NCBI GenBank assembly: GCA_036172665.1
Contig: CM069874.1
Location: 55,162,707 to 55,226,706 of the forward strand
DNA from: Prosopocoilus inquinatus
Taxonomy: Eukaryota; Arthropoda; Insecta; Coleoptera; Lucanidae
DNA length: 64,000 bases
Reading direction: 5' to 3'
Shown here: one piece after another, positions 12,082-22,805 of the stretch
Layout: the number at the start of each line of letters is the position of its first letter
Position numbering within the stretch: position 1 is the first letter of the stretch
Position numbers and translations under genes: made by a program
The notes under the pieces: generated by a model
Database searches by the model: none
What the model was told of the DNA's origin: nothing
Seen by the model: only the letters and a program-made list of their open reading frames with translations

Positions 12082-13612
12082 ACAATGTGTCCACATTTCG
12101 ATGCTCACCATTGGCATCTCGGTTATTAGAAGACATAGAGCAACGGTTAAATGGGGAATGTTTTGCAGAATTCAATGCTCGCAACAAATCTCATTTCAAA
12201 TTCACCATAACTTTTTTAAATTTTAAGATAATTTAAGAAAACTAAAATTTGACGATTTCAATATTCCTCAATAACTCGATAACACCTGATGTGACCTCTT
12301 CTAAACTTTTACATTGTTCAGGCACTTTTTTAAGACAAAGTTTTCGATGCAAACAGAAACCTCCGATTGTCATCTGTTTTCAAGTTATTAGGGCTAACTT
12401 TTGTTTTTCATATGGTACCCATTTTAGGTTTTTGGTTAATTAGATAGTCTTTAAAAAGAGCTTTTTAACGATGTATAACGTACCCGAAAAATTTTTATTT
12501 TTAAGGGAGATATTAACAAAAACATAAATTAATCTCTTATGAAATTAGTAGGCTATGGAATTAAACACCAACAAAAAAGCTTAAAGATATGGTAAGTATG
12601 CTGTAACATATCGAAATGATAATAAAAGTCATAAAAGAAAAAAAAGTAAAGAAAGCGTACTAAAAGGTGAGGTTGACTTAAAGAAACTGTTCAATAAGAC
12701 AACCATTCTGTTCCACACACTTTTGACATCTTATTCTAACAGAGTTTCAGACACTACAAAGTATGTTTTAGTTTCATAATCTTGGCACATACACCATTCT
12801 TTGTTCTAAAATTCCCTGAGCTTCTGGCAGTGCAAAATTAAATACTTCATTTTTAGTGGAACCCCTTAAATGACAGTCAAGGGGGGTAAGGTCGGGTGAT
12901 CTTGCAAACCATTGTACTGGTCCATTATTTGAAAGCACTCTAATTAAAGTTCTCTCTCAAAAAATGTATGTCACGAGTGTTATGGGCCAGGTAATCATCC
13001 TGTTGGAACCTGATGTTTTGCGGCATGTCGTCAGGATTAATAATTTGTCTCGAAGCAGGTATTTTTCTTTTGTTAGTAGTTCCAAATATCTGTTACGTCA
13101 ATATCGTTTCGTTATTTTACAGTATTGAGTGTTTAATTTCATAGCCTACTAATTTCAAAAGGGATTAATTTATGTTTTTCTTGATATCTCCCTTAAAAAT
13201 ACAAATTTTTCGGGTATGTTATACAACGTTGAAAAGCTCTTTTTAAAGACTATCTAATTAACCAAAAACCTAATATGGGTGCCATATGAAAAACAAAAGT
13301 TAGCCCTAATAACTTGAAAACAAATGACAATCGAAGGTTTCTGTTTGTATCAAAAACTTTGTCTTAAAAAAGTGTCTGAACAATGTAAAAGTTTAGAAGA
13401 GGTCACATCAGGTGTTATCGAGTTATTGAGGAATATTGAAATCGTCAAATTTTGGTTTTCTTAAATTATCTTAAAATTTAAAAAAATTATGGTGAATTTG
13501 AAATGAGATTTGTTGCGAGCATTGAATTCTGCAAAACATTCCCCATTTAACCATTGCTCCATATCTTCTAATAACCGAGATGTCAATGGTGAGTATCGAA
13601 ATGTAGACACAG
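12082..13612. mobile_element. Tc1/mariner-type element with ~490-bp TIRs
   Basis: The arms 12082-12569 and 13130-13612 are inverted copies over their whole length, with few mismatches. The outer ends carry TGTGTCCACATTTCGATGCTC and its diverged complement. The middle holds a decayed transposase on the minus strand. Open frames of 60-65 residues inside the arms are on either strand and are not genes. Confidence 0.85.
12790..13045 (-). pseudogene. Decayed Tc1/mariner transposase fragment
   Basis: On the minus strand, the translation around 13005-13030 reads like a degraded QQDxxxAHNTR block (second catalytic aspartate). Around 12880-12915 it reads WFARSPDLTPLD (third catalytic aspartate). These two hallmarks, in the right order and spacing inside a long-TIR element, identify the remnant. 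No open frame of useful length survives and the N-terminal half is gone. Confidence 0.7.
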
Positions 13613-13901
13613 TGCATGGCAAAGAGAGGAAGAAAAGTCGATCCAAGCTTCATCAGTTTTTATCGAGACTAATTGTATTATGCGGTTTTGCATTATCCTA
13701 TTGGTAGATCACATGATTTTTATTTATTAATGCAGGATACCGTAAGCGTAAAATTTCATGCACTCTGCGAAGTTAAGCACAATAGACTTCAACATTAACT
13801 CCACGGACATTTGAAACAAATTTAGAACGGATCATGCCAAAGATATTCCATCAAACATTGAACATTACTTATCTTTCAAAACAATCTTTGTTAACGACTA
13901 A

Positions 13902-14029
13902 GGCCCGGTTTCACCATCGCAGTTTAGCTTTAAGCTCCGTTTTATTCCTATAGAAACAATTATTCTTGCAATTGTTACCATAGGAATAAAGCGAAGTTTA
14001 AAGTTAATCTGTGATGGTGAAATTGGGCC
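13902..14029. mobile_element. Palindromic MITE, TAA duplication
   Basis: A 128-bp element with TIRs GGCCCGGTTTCACCAT and ATGGTGAAATTGGGCC, flanked by TAA at 13899-13901 and 14030-14032. Three-base TWA duplications point to the PIF/Harbinger superfamily. It lies in the downstream end of the mariner relic 14030-14526. Confidence 0.85.
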
Positions 14030-14526
14030 TAAGTGACTGTCTATGACAGTAGGGTTTCTTAAAAAATAGTTCATATTTCTTCATAAGTCATGACTCGTAA
14101 CAGAAAACGATTGTCGCAGGGATTTTGGAGTAGTTTTGTACAAATGTTTAACGTATTGACGCTGAGATTCATTTAAATTATGTGAAATTTTTGTAGAACG
14201 TTTAATAATGGTACTACGATCTCTTAAGTGACACCAAATGGTTGAATAGAATACTCCAAACTCGACTTATAATTGTGTTGTACTAACTGGATTTTCTTTA
14301 ATAAATTACTAAAGGAATCTCGGTTAATTTTTAAGGTGCAACCCAAGGTACGAACCGTAATAACGCCATTTCTAAATTTTGTAAGTTTACGTTGTGCATG
14401 TTTTACATTAAGAGACCCTTTGCCTCCTTGTTCACGGATATTCCAAGGCACTTGTACAGCTGTGCTTTTCTTCTTAAATTCATATAGCAACAGTTCAAGA
14501 ATTCTTCGTTTCTGGTTATTAGACAC
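14030..14526 (-). pseudogene. Mariner transposase N-terminal relic
   Basis: The first 100 residues (14526 down to 14227) are an open frame that resembles the N-terminal DNA-binding half of mariner/SETMAR-type transposases. It shows the ILELLLYEFKK start and a degraded AQRKLTKFRNG helix-turn-helix block, but the usual GRP linker is not intact. Further minus-strand translation after the stop still shows the linker-like block HNLNESQ. The catalytic domain is not recognisable, and the 128-bp MITE 13902-14029 lies at its lower-coordinate edge. Confidence 0.65.
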
Positions 14527-14617
14527 AAGTAAATACGGGTTAACCTAAACCTAACAATACATTAGGCGTTCAATTTAAACACTGATTAAAGTTGAAATTG
14601 GCAATTATAGTTACACA

Positions 14618-15427
14618 TACAGTGTGTCCACAGATTTGCAATGGTAGAGTGACATGTAATTTTGGTATATTCTTAATTGTTTCAATTGTATTAAGCGTTT
14701 CCTTTAAATTAGCTTTATAAATTACACGAAAATTTTTATTAGTTTTTAATATGGGAAAAAATTATTCAATGTAATCTCCATTCACCTCTACGCAATTTTC
14801 TACCCTGTACCTAAATTCCGTATACCCGTTTGTTAACGTTACAATTTCTATTTCACTAATTACCGTTGGTATTGTTTCATTTAAAATTTCTGAATTTGTA
14901 CCATGACCAATATATTGATCTAAAATATCCGATCCATCTTCCAGGCAAATGGTCATCAAGCTACTCTTTAATTAAATTTGTGGAATGTGCAGGACATCCA
15001 TCCTGTTGAAAATAAATATTTTCCAAACTCACATCCGCCTGTGAAGATAAAGCAAAATTTTCTAACATTTGCAAATAACTGAATTGATTCAAATTTTCTT
15101 CCAAAAAATAAGGGCTAATAACTTCCCATAACTTTAACTAGAGGTATCAATAATCAACAAGAGCTTAAGTAATAGGTTTCATTAATCATTTTGACAGATT
15201 CGGGTAATGCGATAATTCTGAATGTAATTTGAACTTAGACAAATTTTTGAGAGTAAGTCAGCATGTTTTCTGTATTTAAAGCCATAAACGAGGCAGTTCG
15301 TGAACTCTTCTATCATTTTTGTAGGTTTTAATGTAAGCAAAAGTTTTTATAAAGAATAACTATTTTTCCTAAAACGTAAAATAAAAAAGTTTTTCCTCCA
15401 TTGCAGAAAATCCGTGGACACAGTATA
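14618..15427. mobile_element. Decayed Tc1/mariner-type element
   Basis: The left end (TACAGTGTGTCCACAGATTTG) and right end (complement beginning TACTGTGTCCACGGATTTT) form diverged TIRs flanked by TA. On the minus strand the translation near 15000 contains IYFQQDGCPAHST (second catalytic aspartate) and, near 14940, a GRWIG-like block. A 65-residue open frame at 14762-14959 is a remnant of the C-terminal domain. The same family recurs at 55030-55680. Confidence 0.75.
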
Positions 15428-15955
15428 TAAAGTACCTAGACTAAGCTCTCCAATATTAACTAAATAACCGTCTAGACTTGAATGCGTAATACAATTAACA
15501 TTTTAATGATGCAAGACGAAATCGAAGCAAGCAGACCAAGTGAACCAAACAAGAACGCAAACGTTTGCATTTAAATATTTGCCTTTTTCGTGTAGATTAA
15601 AACACAGTCTTCGTCATATTTCATTTGTTTGTTTAACTATGCATGAACGAAATATTTGACTGTGCAAGAATACAAAAATTAACTTTTATACACCTTACAA
15701 AACGGTTCAAAAAATTAAGCAAAAACGGAATTTAAAATAAAGAAACTTATAGCAAACGTAGTGGGAAGTATCGAATCAACCAATAAATATTCTCTACGGT
15801 AGTTCATCTCTCTGAGTTTTTAACAAAATAACATCGTGCCATATAGGCCCAAAGTACAAAAAAAGCCAAAGGTACATGTCAATAAACTTCTGACGCTTCA
15901 TCATCTATCTACGAACGCGTCAAGTGCTTCAATTTCATTGGTCTGAAAACCTAGA

Positions 15956-16045
15956 ACCTAAAGTAATACTTTCTTATAAAAACATAACAAAACAACTTAA
16001 TAAAATGTTTTTCCATGTTTTTCTAAGAAAGTATTGTTTTAGGTT
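15956..16045. repeat. 90-bp inverted repeat (mini-MITE)
   Basis: Arms of about 33 bp (15956-15989 and 16013-16045) read AACCTAAAGTAATACTTTCT and its near-exact complement, with a 23-nt loop. It is compatible with a tiny palindromic transposon derivative. No target duplication was clear. Confidence 0.6.
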
Positions 16046-16510
16046 GACATTTTATTTAGATTAGGTAAAAATCACATTTCTTTCTTCATAATTCTCTTAT
16101 GCAACGTAGTGGTTCATTAACATCATTGTACTCAGAAAAATGGGTGTTTTCAAAACATTTTCAAAAAAAATAGGGTGTCGTTTAAAAAAAAAAATGTCGA
16201 TGACGTCACGGCGCAAAAGTGGTAACTGATACAAAATTTAAATTGGTTGTAAAAGATGTCTTTTTTAAAACTAAAATCGTTTGGAAAAAGTCAACGGCAG
16301 GGATGTTGTTTTTTTTCGCTTGGTGCGTTACTTTATCACCGTACTGTATGTATTCGAATTATGGTATGGTTCAATCTACGACTCTCACTTTCGTTTCCTA
16401 GGTTTCTAACTTTGAAGGGCAACTTTTCGATGAAGACTGGATATTCACATTTTTAGAAAAATTATGTTGTAGCCAAAATTATTTCAATGAAATGAGTTAA
16501 CATGTAACTT
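16046..16510. other. AT-rich spacer
   Basis: No gene. The stretch around 16170-16230 (GGGTGTCGTTTAAAA) resembles subterminal sequence of the TA-inserting elements elsewhere in this window, but I found no partner end. Confidence 0.35.
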
Positions 16511-16539
16511 AAAGTATTTAATAAATATCTGTATATCAG

Positions 16540-17290
16540 GGGATATTTGTTTGTGTTTTGACGATAAATCTGGCCGAGGGAACGTGAAATATTAAGAGGA
16601 TAGAGACGGCAGTCTTCGAGTGAATACGAGGTGAGAAACGTGTCGGTAAACGGGACCACGGATGGGCCTGGTGATATATGTGGTGTCCCATGAACTAGAG
16701 GGTGCCTACAGAACATGACCTGAGATGGTATTGTTCGGGCAAAAGTGTTAGGGCGGTACATCCTCATGATTGGCGATGCGGTATGAAGATCATGGATTTA
16801 TGCGGAGGTATTCTGATAGCAGAATATTGTCCGGGATGCGGCCCGGGGCGTTGGCCAGAGGATGGTATCGTGCACCAGCATACGGTACCGTGGGACTTGT
16901 CGCGGTGACAAGCAGCACGGATGAGGCGCACGGTACCAGCAGAACAATTAGCTGTATTCTGCATTCATTGTGAATGGGAATTCGATTGATTGCATTCCTG
17001 ACCAGGTGGTAGCATTGAGCTGTCCGAACGGTCTGACGTGATGATGTCGCTGGAGCGGTACAGAGTGGTGCTTGACACTTACGCAGTCAGTGACATCAAT
17101 TGCTCCCGAAAATGTATACTCGGGAGGCAAGGTATGCTATTATTCATCGAGAGTGGGTGGGTTTCGTATCCGTAGGCGAATATGGGGGTTAATGCAGGCG
17201 AATATAAGAAGTCAACGTAATAGGATGACTTCTCCAGTGTCAGCTATCGACTAGATTCGCCCCGAACATTGGCAGACAACAATCAGCTAA
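16540..17290. other. GC-rich island, origin unknown
   Basis: Base composition changes abruptly to roughly balanced GC for about 750 bp inside very AT-rich DNA. Short open frames (60-101 residues) occur on both strands in several frames, the pattern expected from low stop-codon density, and none shows a motif I can name. It does not look like 18S/28S rRNA. It could be a decayed coding region, a transferred fragment, or the body of an unfamiliar mobile element. Confidence 0.5.
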
Positions 17291-17414
17291 CCGATATGTA
17301 CGAAGTGCACGTCGAATTTAATAAAAATTGTAATCAAGCATTGCGACTTCACTTTCAGCGTTTCCTAGATAGCGAAGTCCAGACTCTAGATAGTTCGTAA
17401 GACTTGAGGAAAAT

Positions 17415-18085
17415 TTGAGGCATTATGGAGCGTTTAAAAACCCAAAGCAAAAGCAGCGCAGATTTAATGAAAAAGTTAATGGTTTTTCTTCATGTTCAAG
17501 AAAATTCACAAACATCAACTCGAGAAATTGCAAAAACATTGGCAGATTAAATCGAACTGTGCACACAATTCTAAAAATGCACAAATTTAAACCATACATT
17601 GCACAAAAAGTCCAAGTATTACAGGAAAATGATAAAAAGTCGAAGGAAGCTATTTTCGACTTTTATACAGAAGAATTATTTGGGCTGATGAGTGCACATT
17701 TACCAAAAATGGCATTTTCAACAGAAGTATCATCGATACTGGAGCAAAGAAAATCCCAGTATCACTGTTGAAAACAATTTTTAAAGATTCAAGACCGTTT
17801 TCATAATCAGACTTTAAATTTAAAGTTACTTTAACCTAAAAAAATACATTTGTTTCCCTATACTTAAAGTAACTTTAAATTGAAGCTTCCTTAAAGTCTG
17901 ATTATGAAAATAACCGTTAATATGAATGTGTGGTGCGGTATTTTAGATCAGTTAATTGAGCCGGTTTTCATAAATGCTATTCTTAATCATATCATCAACT
18001 ATTATCGGTGGACTTTGAACATTTTTTGGACGAATTACCTTTGGCAGAACTAAATAGAAAATGTAGAATACCCACGTATGAGGCT
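17415..18085 (+). pseudogene. Mariner-like transposase, N-terminal half
   Basis: The 118-residue open frame at 17415-17771 carries an HTH-like segment (RTVHTILKMHKFKPYIAQKV) that matches the DNA-binding region of Tc1/mariner transposases of the type found intact at 56756. In a second frame it continues through a DECTFTKNG block (first catalytic aspartate region). After the MITE the translation resumes with MNVWCGI, the family's conserved NVWAGI strand. At least one frameshift near 17675 and stops after 18040 show it is dead. Confidence 0.7.
17798..17912. mobile_element. Palindromic MITE inside mariner relic
   Basis: About 115 bp. The ends TTTTCATAATCAGACTTTAAA and TTTAAAGTCTGATTATGAAAA are perfect inverted copies, with a further inverted AAAGTTACTTTAA pair inside. 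It interrupts the transposase frame between the family's substrate-domain blocks, so it is a later insertion. Confidence 0.75.
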
Positions 18086-18189
18086 CATAGTGAAGTGTTT
18101 AGTTGAATTGACGAAAAGCACAGATCTGCTTTGACAGATATTTAATAGTGAAAAAGGTGCTATATATTGATTTCTAAATTTAATTCCAC

Positions 18190-19708
18190 CTTAAAACTTT
18201 TTCAACCCCTTTTAAAATCATATGATACTAATTATCTACACCTCATTAACAAAAATCCGCAAACGCCCAGACTTTATGCTTTACCACAAATTCACAAAGA
18301 CAATTTGTCCAGTTAGACCCACCGTTTCCTTTGTTAATTCTCCAGCACACAATCTATCACGTTGGCTTTCAAATCAACCCAGTTCACACCTCAACTTAAC
18401 ATCCCTATACAGCATAAAAAAACACCCAACAACTGATAAACAATATCTCCAACTTTACTGTCAGTGGCAATGAATTTTCAATCTTTTTCCCAGTGTTCCC
18501 CCATCAGAATGTATAGATATTACCAAAAACCTTTTATCCCAAACACAACTTAGCCCAGAACACGTCAATGGTTTCACTTCCCTTTTGGAATTATCTTCAC
18601 AATAATCATTTATCATCTTCAATGGCAATTATTATAATCAACTATCCGGTTTAGCTATGGGATCGCCCCTCTCACCTATTTTGAGCGAAATTTTCCTCAA
18701 TCACTTAGAAAACAACTCCATTTCCAATTCCCCCATTTACCATAATCATGTTTGTTATTGGTTTAGATATGTTGACGACATTTTAGTTCTGTTTAAAGGC
18801 ACTGATAAAGATTTAATCACCTTTCATCAGTTTCTTAACTCCCTCCACCCCAAAATAAAATTCACTGTTGAAAAAAACCATAACAATGTCATCAATTTTC
18901 TTGACCGAACCATAAAAATTAACAACAACCAACACAATTTTTCCATTTTCCGCAAGCATACAACCACTGATATTGTCATACCCACCCATTTTAATCACCA
19001 TGCAACACAAATTAGCATCCTTCAACTTTTACTTAGATAGACTATTAAACACCCCTCTTTGTAACTCAGATTTCTCTGATGAACTATCCAATATCAAATA
19101 CATAGCTCATACCAATGGTTACAGTCACAATTTAATTGACAATCTCTTACGACGAAAACTAAAACTGGTTGATATCAAATACCACAGTACTTTAACCTCT
19201 TCACTTACTGACACCAACTCTAAATATTATGCCATCACCTTTGCAGGCCCCCTTTCTTATAAAATCAAGACCACACTCAACAAATTGTATCTAAATATTT
19301 CTTTCAAAACTACCAATACTCTGAATAACCTCTTATGCAACAACAAAGATTCCATCGATCTTCTCCAAAAGAGCGGTGTTTACAGATTAACTTGTGATTG
19401 CCACAGTTTCTATATTGGCAGAACTTGTTGTAGTTTAAAAACCAGGATCACTGAACATAATCGTGAAATTAATAAAACCCAATCATTTTTACCATCATTC
19501 CTTTAACTTAGACAACTCCTCCTCCTCCCTTTTATATTGTACCAATAATTTTAAAGATAACTTTTGCCTTGAACAATTTGAAATCTACAGATGTTTCCAA
19601 AACCCACTCCAAAAATCCCTTTGTCTCAACGACCAATCTTTAGTCTTTAAAATTGATTTTTATGAACCGCGTAAATTTGTAACTCTACACACTTGCCGGC
19701 TTTTCTGA
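18190..19708 (+). pseudogene. PLE RT + GIY-YIG endonuclease pseudogene
   Basis: Pieces in order: an N-terminal block with the PLE-diagnostic LPKIHK-like motif (ALPQIHKD near 18270-18295, one frame) continuing in another frame as PVRPTVSFVNSPAHNLS; the RT fingers/palm with GSPLSPILSE (18660) and catalytic YVDD (18770s); then, after a frameshift near 18995, the connector and a GIY-YIG endonuclease (GVYRLTCDCHSFYIGRT, 19370-19430) with an H-x-RE helix (EHNREI). A last frameshift near 19480 separates the C-terminal EQFEIYRCFQN block, which supplies the endonuclease glutamate region. At least three frameshifts and two in-frame stops (about 18472 and 18602) make it non-functional. Confidence 0.9.
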
Positions 19709-19965
19709 ACGCGCCCCTTCAACCTTTACAATTCACTGTTTTACCGACCAACCTTCCGTTTTCGTTTTTGGTGTCAACCATTCTATTTACCCACTTGCAA
19801 CACCGTTTTCTTACTAAACTTGCTTAAACAACCTCAAAATATTAACTTGACACACAATGTCCTTTCATTAATATGTAATCGCTTATATTTTTACTTCCTT
19901 TATTTTGGTAAGTCCTTTAAAAAAATTTTAACCTCACTTTTTGTAACACATTGTTCATCCTTCTT

Positions 19966-20025
19966 TTCTAGCCTGAAGATGGCCTTTAATTTTTAACTTG
20001 GCCGAAACATATGTATAGGTAGCAC
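19966..20025 (+). ncRNA. Hammerhead-like motif at PLE-1 3' end
   Basis: CTGAAGA at 19973-19979, a GGCC/GGCC stem II with AT-rich loop, then GAAAC at 20004-20008 followed by the palindrome ACATATGT and a GTA cleavage-type triplet. Position and layout match hammerheads reported in PLE terminal repeats. Stem I pairing has a mismatch, so it may be weak. Confidence 0.6.
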
Positions 20026-20089
20026 CTTCTTCACTATTAAATATCTGTGAAGCAGATTTGTGTTTTTCGTCAATAGAACTACTGAATAG

Positions 20090-20400
20090 AGTTTCTTTCT
20101 AATAACGTGGAGCGGCTCCTCAAAATGCAAGAAGTTGGTTAAATTTGGTTAAATAACAAATTTGGTGCAAGGTGGATAGGAATGGATAGCTAGGCCAATT
20201 CGATGGCCTGCCCGTTCTCCAGATCTGATGCCCGCGCCGTTCGATTTTCAGCCTACGGTTATCTCAAAAATCGTAAGCCCGGAAAACGAGTTGATTTTAA
20301 GACAGAGGATCGTTGATTCTTGTCACGAAATACATTAAAATCGGATCATAAATAACGTTGCTACGGGATGGAACGTTTTTCAGGAAACACCCAGTATAAG
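20090..20400 (+). pseudogene. Mariner-like transposase, C-terminal half
   Basis: Translation resumes at GAAPQNAR (remnant of the second-aspartate block), then an ARWIGMDS block, a degraded WPARSPD-type block (third catalytic region, near 20205-20240) and AYGYLKNRK. Order and spacing match the transposase intact at 57139-57585. Several in-frame stops are present. It is separated from its N-terminal half by PLE-1. Confidence 0.65.
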
Positions 20401-20417
20401 TGAACTTCTCACGTAAA

Positions 20418-21417
20418 GGCTCTAAACGTGTAAGTACTGAGTTACAACTAATTAAAAGGCCGCCGTGGGGATCTCACAAACTATAAGAGATACAAAGATG
20501 GTTAAATTACATAAAAGTTGCGCTATCTTGAGGTCTGAAAAAATATGCAAAGAAATCTTCTCTATGTTTATTCGTTTTTGAAATATCTTCAAAAAACTGA
20601 AAATTCTCATTTACAAAAATCTCGAATATCTTCTTTATTTCTTAAATCATAAAATTCGGTGTTTCTACATTAAATTCTATGGACAACCTACTGCGGTTCG
20701 AAGAAATAGGTTAGGTTTGACAGTTTCGTAGATACGATTGTCAACTGTTTCTTTTCTTATGGACGCTACCTTAGATATTCATAGCACGTGATGCAAAAAT
20801 AATTTCTGAATACGACCATATGAACATTTATGCTTTTGTTTTGAAACAAAATATTAGATTACTAAGAATTTTTGTTAAAAAGCATTTTTTTTATGTAGAA
20901 ATGTAAATAAGAATCGTAATTGAGTAAGATTTATTATTTAAATAATAATTTTAGTTCTGAATGTTTACACGCATCCGCCTACTAGATTTTTTTTTTTCAA
21001 TCTTTTGTAGCGTCTTGATATTTTCTTTTAAAACAAAAGCATAAATGTGTCGTATGTTCCTATTCAGATTTTGTTTTTGTATCATGTGGTATGAATACCC
21101 AAGGTAGCGTCCGTATAAAAAGACAGTTGACTGTCGTATCTGCGAAATTGTCAATCCTAACCTATTTCTATTAGATTGCTCATCGAATTTAACATAAAAA
21201 TACCGAATTTCGTAATTCTATTCTAAGAAATACAGGAAGATATTCGAGATTTCCGAAAATTAGAATTTTCAGTTTTTTGAAGATATTTCAGTAACGAATG
21301 AAGGTAGAAAAGATTTTTTTGAATATTTTGACAGGCTCCAGAATAGGGCAACTTTTTTGTAATTTAACCTTGGCCCTTTAACTAGTTGTAACTCTGCGTA
21401 CTTACACGCTAAACCAT
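20418..21417. mobile_element. 1-kb foldback element
   Basis: The arms 20418-20914 and about 21000-21417 are inverted copies with scattered mismatches. The outermost segment is around ACGTGTAAGTA / TACTTACACGC, then GTTACAACTAATTAAAAGGCC and its complement. The loop is under 100 bp. No coding capacity. A fragment of the same arm sequence recurs at about 39640-39740. Confidence 0.8.
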
Positions 21418-21419
21418 AT

Positions 21420-22096
21420 ACAAATATTTACTTCGGTTTTTCAGTTAAGGCGAACACAGAACGGCCGTGTTCAATTTATTACAATTTTGATATTTTTACT
21501 GAGTGAGTTAGTTATAAACTGATTGCGTTTTCGATTCACTATTTAAACAAACAAGACGATAATACTCCGAATGTGCAGCTAAGTAATTAATAACTAGAGC
21601 AAGCAGACACAGAAAATCAAACATTGATGATATACCGAATATTTATCTGCATCGAAACATCGGCTGCAACACCAATAATTAGGTACATCGAAACAAAGAA
21701 AAAATATCAAGAAAACTTAACATACTTCGAAAATAATTTTCTATTTAATATTTCGATACACTTATCTATTAATCGATATTGAATATCGTGGATATATATC
21801 GATACACCAACTATGCCAGTGCAAATAATTTAGTTTTTATAATTACTCATTATCTCATCAAATATTACGTCAAAAACAAGAACAAATATTTAACTAAATT
21901 AAACATACATCTTTCTGTATCAAGGTTGACGCTAAACAAGTCATTAAACAAATATTTAAACGTATCTGTGGACCCCTTACACTTCACCAGTATATTAAAA
22001 TTTCATTAGCGTGAACTTGGCACTCATGATGACAAATATTAACAAATTGTAGTGGGAATAACTTTGCTTTGAATCTAAAGTCGCATCTATAATTTT
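21420..22096. other. AT-rich spacer, no gene seen
   Basis: No gene or clear repeat recognised. A 76-residue open frame at 21779-22009 has no motif. Confidence 0.4.
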
Positions 22097-22388
22097 CAAT
22101 AAAAATTTGCGTTGTGTGTTGTATCTGACACAAATGTGTTCGTGTTCGTCGAAATTTTTATTGGTGTGGACTCTGCGCCGCATAGAAATGCACAAAAATA
22201 ATTTCGAACAACGAACGCTGTCTGTTGAGCTGTCGGTTTTCCAGCAATTCAAAGAGATTTGCGTCGCAACTGTAGTGTCAATTATCCTGCAAAACTGGAC
22301 ACGTGGAATCGACCGTACAATAACCAGATTTATATTTTTCGCCGCAAATGTTTTTGCACATACAACACACAACACAAATTTTTATTGA
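22097..22388. repeat. Inverted repeat, ~290 bp
   Basis: AATAAAAATTTGCGTTGTGT at 22097 onward and its complement ending at 22388 form ~28-bp arms. Both strands are open across the interval (93 residues plus strand, 126 residues minus strand from 22375), but neither translation looks like a known protein and each is largely the mirror of the other. A small non-autonomous element is the simplest reading. Confidence 0.45.
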
Positions 22389-22805
22389 TGTGGACGCGGC
22401 TTAACATTTCCAATTGTGCAGGTAAATCTCGCGCGAAAATATTTGTAATGATTTTACGAAACTGCATCTTGTAATTTAAATAATAATCGCCTTTCTTTTA
22501 TTTAAACAGATTTTATTTTTTCAAACTTTGTTCAAATAAATCCTAAAATAAATTTTTCCCAAAAAACAACTCTTGACATTTTATACCTTTGGACTATCTA
22601 AAGAGGCACGTATCAGAATGTATACTGTCTATTAAAACAAATATCTGGAAAATTACTCATTTTATATAAAATTCTTTTAGAGAAAGTGTTATCTGAATGT
22701 AATTTACAATTCAACTATGTATGTACAAATACACCAAGTGTTCTATTTAAAAAACAAAATGCAAGTTTACATTTCGTTTATGCGATGTGCATTTACTTTT
22801 CTGTA
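22389..22805. other. AT-rich spacer, no gene seen
   Basis: Nothing recognisable between the inverted repeat and the TIR element that starts at 22810. Confidence 0.4.

Larger units (their letters stand above)
18096..20082 (+). mobile_element. Penelope-like element (PLE-1), inverted ends
   Basis: A PLE with RT followed by a GIY-YIG endonuclease and a 3' hammerhead-like motif. The two ends are inverted copies: the block around GACGAAAAGCACAGATCTG with CAGATATTTAATAGTGAA (18105-18160) matches the complement at 20014-20065. It sits inside a mariner-like transposase, whose two halves lie on either side. Inverted pseudo-LTR arrangements are known for PLEs. Confidence 0.85.
17405..20400 (+). mobile_element. 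Mariner-like transposon split by two insertions
   Basis: Transposase-like sequence begins at about 17405, is interrupted by a MITE (17798-17912) and then by a PLE (about 18096-20082), and resumes at about 20090 with the second half of the catalytic domain. The right end AACACCCAGTATA near 20388-20400 looks like a Tc1/mariner terminus. No matching left terminus was found near 17300. Confidence 0.7.

Noticed and set aside
16690..16990. Degraded Tc1 transposase on the minus strand of the GC-rich island
   Set aside because: A weak NARPH-like run can be imagined, but neighbouring catalytic blocks do not follow. The support is too thin.
16540..17290. Ribosomal RNA or mitochondrial insertion
   Set aside because: The GC-rich sequence has none of the conserved rRNA blocks I would recognise and no mitochondrial reading frames.
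21995..22375. 126-residue open frame on the minus strand
   Set aside because: It lies across an inverted repeat, overlaps an opposite-strand frame of similar length and shows no recognisable domain.
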